Assembly (NCBI RefSeq): GCF_002813445.1
Contig: NZ_PHHD01000001.1
Span: forward strand, 2,232,001 to 2,296,000
DNA from: Pseudomonas tolaasii NCPPB 2192
GTDB lineage: Bacteria; Pseudomonadota; Gammaproteobacteria; Pseudomonadales; Pseudomonadaceae
Length of the DNA stretch: 64,000 nt
Direction: 5' to 3'
Positions 60,726-64,000 of the stretch are shown here, piece by piece (positions within the stretch are counted from its first letter, which is position 1; each line of letters begins with the position of its first letter). Both the position numbers and the translations under genes were made by a program. The notes beneath the pieces are model-generated. The model saw nothing but the letters and a program-made list of their open reading frames with translations, searched no databases and had not been told where the DNA came from.

Positions 60726-60830
60726 CCAGGACAGCGTCGTTCACGGTTTCAGTCAGGTCGCATCCAGCAATAACCGCGCAAAACGATGCCGCACACTCGC
60801 TCTGGGGAAAATTCACACAGGGGGTGCGGC

Positions 60831-62201
60831 ATGGGTATGCAAGGCTATAGCGCAGCGGAACGGCTGGAACGGTTGCCCATCAGCGGTTACCACCGGATCA
60901 TTTTCATCATCATTGCCCTGGCGTTTTTCTTCGACTCCATGGACCTGGCGATGATGACTTTCCTGTTGGGTTCGATCAAAGCCGAGTTCGGGTTGAGCAC
61001 GGCCCAGGCCGGGTTGCTCGCCAGTTCGAGTTTTTTCGGCATGGTGGTGGGGGCTTCGTTGTCGGGGATGTTGGCCGATCGCTTTGGCCGCAAGCCGGTA
61101 TTTCAGTGGAGCATCGTGTTGTGGGGCCTCGCCAGCTACCTGTGTTCCACGGCGCAGACCGTGGAGACGCTGACGCTGTTTCGCATCCTGCTGGGCATTG
61201 GCATGGGCATGGAGTTTCCCATTGCACAGTCGATGCTCTCGGAACTGATCCCGGCCAAGGGGCGCGGGCGCTACATCGCTTTGATGGATGGCTTCTGGCC
61301 GCTGGGGTTTGTGGCGGCGGGAGTGCTGTCGTACTTCCTGCTGCCGGTGATCGGCTGGCGCGACATCTTCCTGGTGTTGGCGGTGCCGGCGGTGTTTGTG
61401 CTGGCGATTCGGTTTTTTATCCCCGAGTCACCGCGCTGGCTGGAACAGGCCGGGCGGCATGAAGCGGCAGACAAGATATTGCAGGGGATTGAACAGAAAG
61501 TCCGCGCCTCGCTGGGGCGTGCCGATTTGCCGGAGCCGATTGCGCTGCCACGGCTTGAAAGCGCGCCGGGGACGTTTTTCTCGGCGTTCCGGCAGTTGTG
61601 GTCGGCGCAGTACCGCCAGCGCACGATGATGATCTGGAGCGTATGGTTCTTTGCGCTGCTCGGCTTCTACGGGCTGACCTCGTGGCTGAGCGCGCTGTTG
61701 CAGCAGTCGGGTTTTGCCGTGACCCAGTCGGTGTATTACACGGTGATCATTTCTCTGGGCGGGATTCCCGGTTTCCTGATGGCGGCATGGCTGGTGGAGC
61801 GCTGGGGCCGCAAGCCGGTGTGCGTGGTGACCTTGCTCGGAGGCGGGGTGATGGCGTTTCTGTACGGGCAAAGCGCGGTGTTTGGCGGCAACGTGGGGCT
61901 GCTGATTACTTCGGGCTTGCTGATGCAGTTTTTTCTGTTTGGCATGTGGGCGGTGCTGTACACCTACACGCCGGAGCTGTATCCCACTTCGGCGCGGGCG
62001 ACAGGGTCCGGGTTTGCCTCGGCGATTGGCCGGGTCGGTTCGCTGCTCGGGCCATTGGTGACCGGGTTGGTGTTCCCGGTGACGGGGCAGGGCGGGGTAT
62101 TTGCCCTGGGGGCGCTGTGTTTTGCCGTGGCGGCGCTGGTGGTGTGGGTGTTCGGGATGGAGACAAAGGGCAAAACCCTGGAAGAGCTCACACAGGCTTG
62201 A
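60831..62201 (+). CDS. MFS transporter, sugar/aromatic-acid type (NiaP-like)
   Basis: 456 residues, 12 helices. MFS motifs MLADRFGRKPVF (first half) and VERWGRKPVC (second half), IGMGMEFPIAQSMLSELIPAKGRGR, and the C-terminal MFGMETKGKTLEE-like sequence (FGMETKGKTLEELTQ). Asp in FFDSMDLAMM at the first helix is shared with niacin and aromatic-acid carriers. ATG 60831 with AGGGGG upstream. Substrate not assignable. Follows the ArsR-type regulator. Confidence 0.88.
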   Translation: MGMQGYSAAERLERLPISGYHRIIFIIIALAFFFDSMDLAMMTFLLGSIKAEFGLSTAQAGLLASSSFFGMVVGASLSGMLADRFGRKPVFQWSIVLWGLASYLCSTAQTVETLTLFRILLGIGMGMEFPIAQSMLSELIPAKGRGRYIALMDGFWPLGFVAAGVLSYFLLPVIGWRDIFLVLAVPAVFVLAIRFFIPESPRWLEQAGRHEAADKILQGIEQKVRASLGRADLPEPIALPRLESAPGTFFSAFRQLWSAQYRQRTMMIWSVWFFALLGFYGLTSWLSALLQQSGFAVTQSVYYTVIISLGGIPGFLMAAWLVERWGRKPVCVVTLLGGGVMAFLYGQSAVFGGNVGLLITSGLLMQFFLFGMWAVLYTYTPELYPTSARATGSGFASAIGRVGSLLGPLVTGLVFPVTGQGGVFALGALCFAVAALVVWVFGMETKGKTLEELTQA

Positions 62202-62216
62202 ATTCAATGAGGTCAG

Positions 62217-62307
62217 TGTGGGAGCCGGGCTTGCCCGCGATGGCGGTGTGTCAGCCACCTTAAGTGTTGACTGTCAGATCGCTATCGCAGGCAAGCCAGC
62301 TCCCACA
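62217..62307. repeat. REPIN after the MFS gene
   Basis: Arms TGTGGGAGCCGGGCTTGCCC and a mirror ending GCAAGCCAGCTCCCACA. Sits between the MFS gene and the convergent deaminase gene, suited to ending both messages. Confidence 0.88.
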
Positions 62308-62331
62308 TTTAGACCGTATTCATTCAGCCAG

Positions 62332-63285
62332 TTATGGCTTTACCAGCCGCGCATCCAGGCTGTTCTGCGCCAGACGTTTGGCCTGGTCCTGAGTCATGCC
62401 CAGCGACGTGTGCAACGCGTGGAAGTTCTCGGTCACATAACCGCCGAAGTAGGCCGGGTCATCCGAGTTCACCGTCACCTTCACGCCACGCTCCAGCATG
62501 TCGAGGATGTTGTGCTGGGCCATGTCGTCGAACACGCACAGCTTGGTGTTGGACAGCGGGCATACGGTCAGCGGGATTTGTTCGTCGATGATGCGTTGCA
62601 TCAAGCGTTCGTCTTCAATGGCGCGCACGCCATGGTCGATGCGCTGGATTTTCAGCAGGTCGATGGCTTCCCAGATGTACTCCGGCGGGCCTTCTTCGCC
62701 GGCGTGAGCCACGGTGAGGAAACCCTCGTGGCGGGCACGGTCGAACACACGCTGGAACTTGCTCGGCGGGTGACCCATTTCCGAGCTGTCCAGGCCTACG
62801 GCCACAAACGCGTCGCGGAACGGCAGCGCCTGGTCGAGGGTTTTCTGCGCTTCGTCTTCGCTCAAATGGCGCAGGAAGCTCAGGATCAAACCGCTGGTGA
62901 TACCCAGTTGCTGTTCGCCGTCTTTCAGTGCGGCGGCGATGCCGTTGAGCACCACTTCGAATGGAATGCCGCGGTCGGTGTGGGTTTGCGGGTCGAAGAA
63001 GGGTTCGGTGTGAATTACGTTCTGTTCTTTGCAGCGCAGCAGGTAGGCCCAGGTCAGGTCGTAGAAATCCTGGGAGGTGCGCAGCACGTCGGCGCCCTTG
63101 TAGTACAGGTCGAGAAACTCTTGCAGGTTGTTGAAGGCGTAGGCCTTGCGCAGGGTGTCGACGTCGTTCCACGGCAGTGCGATTTTGTTGCGTTCGGCCA
63201 GGGCGAACAGCAGCTCAGGCTCCAGCGAGCCTTCCAGGTGCAGGTGCAATTCGGCCTTGGGCAGGGCGTTGAGCCAATCGTACAT
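62332..63285 (-). CDS. Adenosine/adenine deaminase
   Basis: 317-residue TIM-barrel metal-dependent deaminase. Metal histidines in ELHLHLEGSLEPELL, VAHAGEEGPPEY (His and catalytic Glu), RIDHGVRAIED, and NSDDPAYFGGYV. Length and NSDDPAYFGG fit the bacterial group that includes P. aeruginosa PA0148, which was shown to deaminate adenine rather than adenosine; I therefore favour adenine to hypoxanthine. Single gene, divergent from the antiporter. Confidence 0.92.
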   Translation of the reverse strand: MYDWLNALPKAELHLHLEGSLEPELLFALAERNKIALPWNDVDTLRKAYAFNNLQEFLDLYYKGADVLRTSQDFYDLTWAYLLRCKEQNVIHTEPFFDPQTHTDRGIPFEVVLNGIAAALKDGEQQLGITSGLILSFLRHLSEDEAQKTLDQALPFRDAFVAVGLDSSEMGHPPSKFQRVFDRARHEGFLTVAHAGEEGPPEYIWEAIDLLKIQRIDHGVRAIEDERLMQRIIDEQIPLTVCPLSNTKLCVFDDMAQHNILDMLERGVKVTVNSDDPAYFGGYVTENFHALHTSLGMTQDQAKRLAQNSLDARLVKP

Positions 63286-63478
63286 TTCTAAATTCTCATC
63301 AGGTGCAATGGCGGCATTCTACAGGCCATGGCTGAAATAATCGGCAAAACCTGACCAGCAGGAGAGGATTGGTTTTATTCGCGCAAGGGCTGCGTGAACT
63401 AAGGTGTAACGAAACGTTAGCGACGCGGTGCAGTCTGTACCCCATCAATGACTGATTTGCTGCACCAAAAGGCCCGGA

Positions 63479-64000
63479 ATGCTCACATCCCTCAAGCAAG
63501 AAAAATTCATGCTGTTGGCGCTGATTGCCGCCATCGCCGCCTACTCATTGGAGCATTGGATGCTCAACAGCGGGCAGTTGGTGGCGCTGCTCGGCGGCGT
63601 GGTGCTGATCGCTTTTATTGTGGTGGCCTCGATGCGCGTGGCGCACCACGCCGAGCAGCTTGCCGAAAAAGTCGGCGACCCCTACGGCACCATGATCCTG
63701 ACCCTCGCCGCGGTGCTGGTGGAGGTGGTGATCCTGGCGATCATGATGAGCAACGAGCCCTCGCCGACGCTGGTGCGCGACACGATTTACTCGGCGGTTA
63801 TGCTCGATATCAACGGCATCCTCGGCCTGGCCGCGCTGATGGGCGGCATCAAGCATGGCGAACAGTCCTACAACGATGACTCCGCACGCAGCTACAGCGT
63901 GATGATCCTGACTGCCATGGGCGTGTCCATGGTGGTGCCGGAATTTATCCCCGAGGCCGACTGGAAAATTTACTCAGCCTTCACTATCGGCGCGATGGTG
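63479..64000 (+). CDS. chaA: ChaA-type calcium/proton (sodium/proton) antiporter, 3' end missing
   Basis: 174 codons before the window ends. MLTSLKQEKFMLLALIAAIA start, several membrane helices, and the CaCA alpha-repeat region (EKVGDPYGTMILTLAAVLVE, then VVILAIMMSNEPSPTLVRDT, AVMLDINGILGLAALMGG), which is the ChaA signature. Exchanges Ca2+ or Na+ for H+ at alkaline pH. The frame is open to the last base. Confidence 0.92.
   Translation, partial: MLTSLKQEKFMLLALIAAIAAYSLEHWMLNSGQLVALLGGVVLIAFIVVASMRVAHHAEQLAEKVGDPYGTMILTLAAVLVEVVILAIMMSNEPSPTLVRDTIYSAVMLDINGILGLAALMGGIKHGEQSYNDDSARSYSVMILTAMGVSMVVPEFIPEADWKIYSAFTIGAMV

Overview
The window reads as one contiguous stretch of a Pseudomonas chromosome, most likely the P. 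fluorescens group. Three things suggest this. The gene order fis-dusB-(zinc ribbon/DUF3426)-prmA-accC-accB-aroQ-(ctpL-like)-gcbA-DUF2333-Nudix-yciH-speA follows the P. aeruginosa PA4853-PA4839 block as I remember it. A complete PprA/PprB-controlled Tad (Flp type IVb pilus) locus is present. Thirteen short palindromic elements built on TGTGGGAGC...GCTCCCACA or TGTGGCGAGC (REP/REPIN type) lie between genes, as is usual in fluorescent pseudomonads. I see no IS element, prophage, CRISPR array, tRNA or rRNA.

Layout. 1-6.1 kb (minus strand): tRNA modification and fis, a zinc-ribbon membrane protein, PrmA, then acetyl-CoA carboxylase biotin subunits and dehydroquinase. 6.4-10.1 kb: a CtpL-like chemoreceptor and the diguanylate cyclase GcbA. 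10.4-14.7 kb (plus): DUF2333, Nudix, SUI1-type factor and arginine decarboxylase. 14.8-17.6 kb: a lipoprotein esterase-like hydrolase, a small anchored protein and a MATE exporter. 17.9-25.7 kb: bacterial alpha-2-macroglobulin and penicillin-binding protein 1C, the usual periplasmic defence/repair pair, with a small membrane-protein gene between them on the other strand. 25.9-28.1 kb: MazG-like pyrophosphohydrolase, CmoM and two DUF4136 lipoproteins.

28.3-43.7 kb is the Tad pilus island. It holds TadG-like and TadE-like pseudopilins, the PprA sensor kinase, the FppA prepilin peptidase and the PprB regulator. A tightly overlapped minus-strand operon follows (rcpC-rcpA-tadZ-tadA-tadB-tadC-tadD-DUF3613). 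Diverging from it are two tandem Flp pilin genes and a lone receiver-domain protein. Next to it, 43.9-47.4 kb, are a TpsB/FhaC-type outer-membrane transporter and a glycine-rich lipoprotein with a 12-nt minisatellite. This pairing is the least well explained part of the window.

47.7-51.3 kb: an R-hydratase/long FabG/thiolase trio for acyl-CoA or acyl-ACP metabolism. 51.4-52.3 kb: RIO kinase. 52.4-55.8 kb: a copper regulon (cueR, copA, copZ and an uncharacterised exported protein) with two matching CueR-type promoters. 55.9-63.3 kb: Bcr/CflA exporter, a quinone oxidoreductase/monooxygenase pair facing a LysR regulator, an ArsR-type regulator with an MFS transporter, and an adenosine/adenine deaminase. 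The window ends inside a ChaA-type cation/proton antiporter.

All calls come from reading translations and motifs by eye. No database search was run, and statements about orthologues in other strains are from memory.
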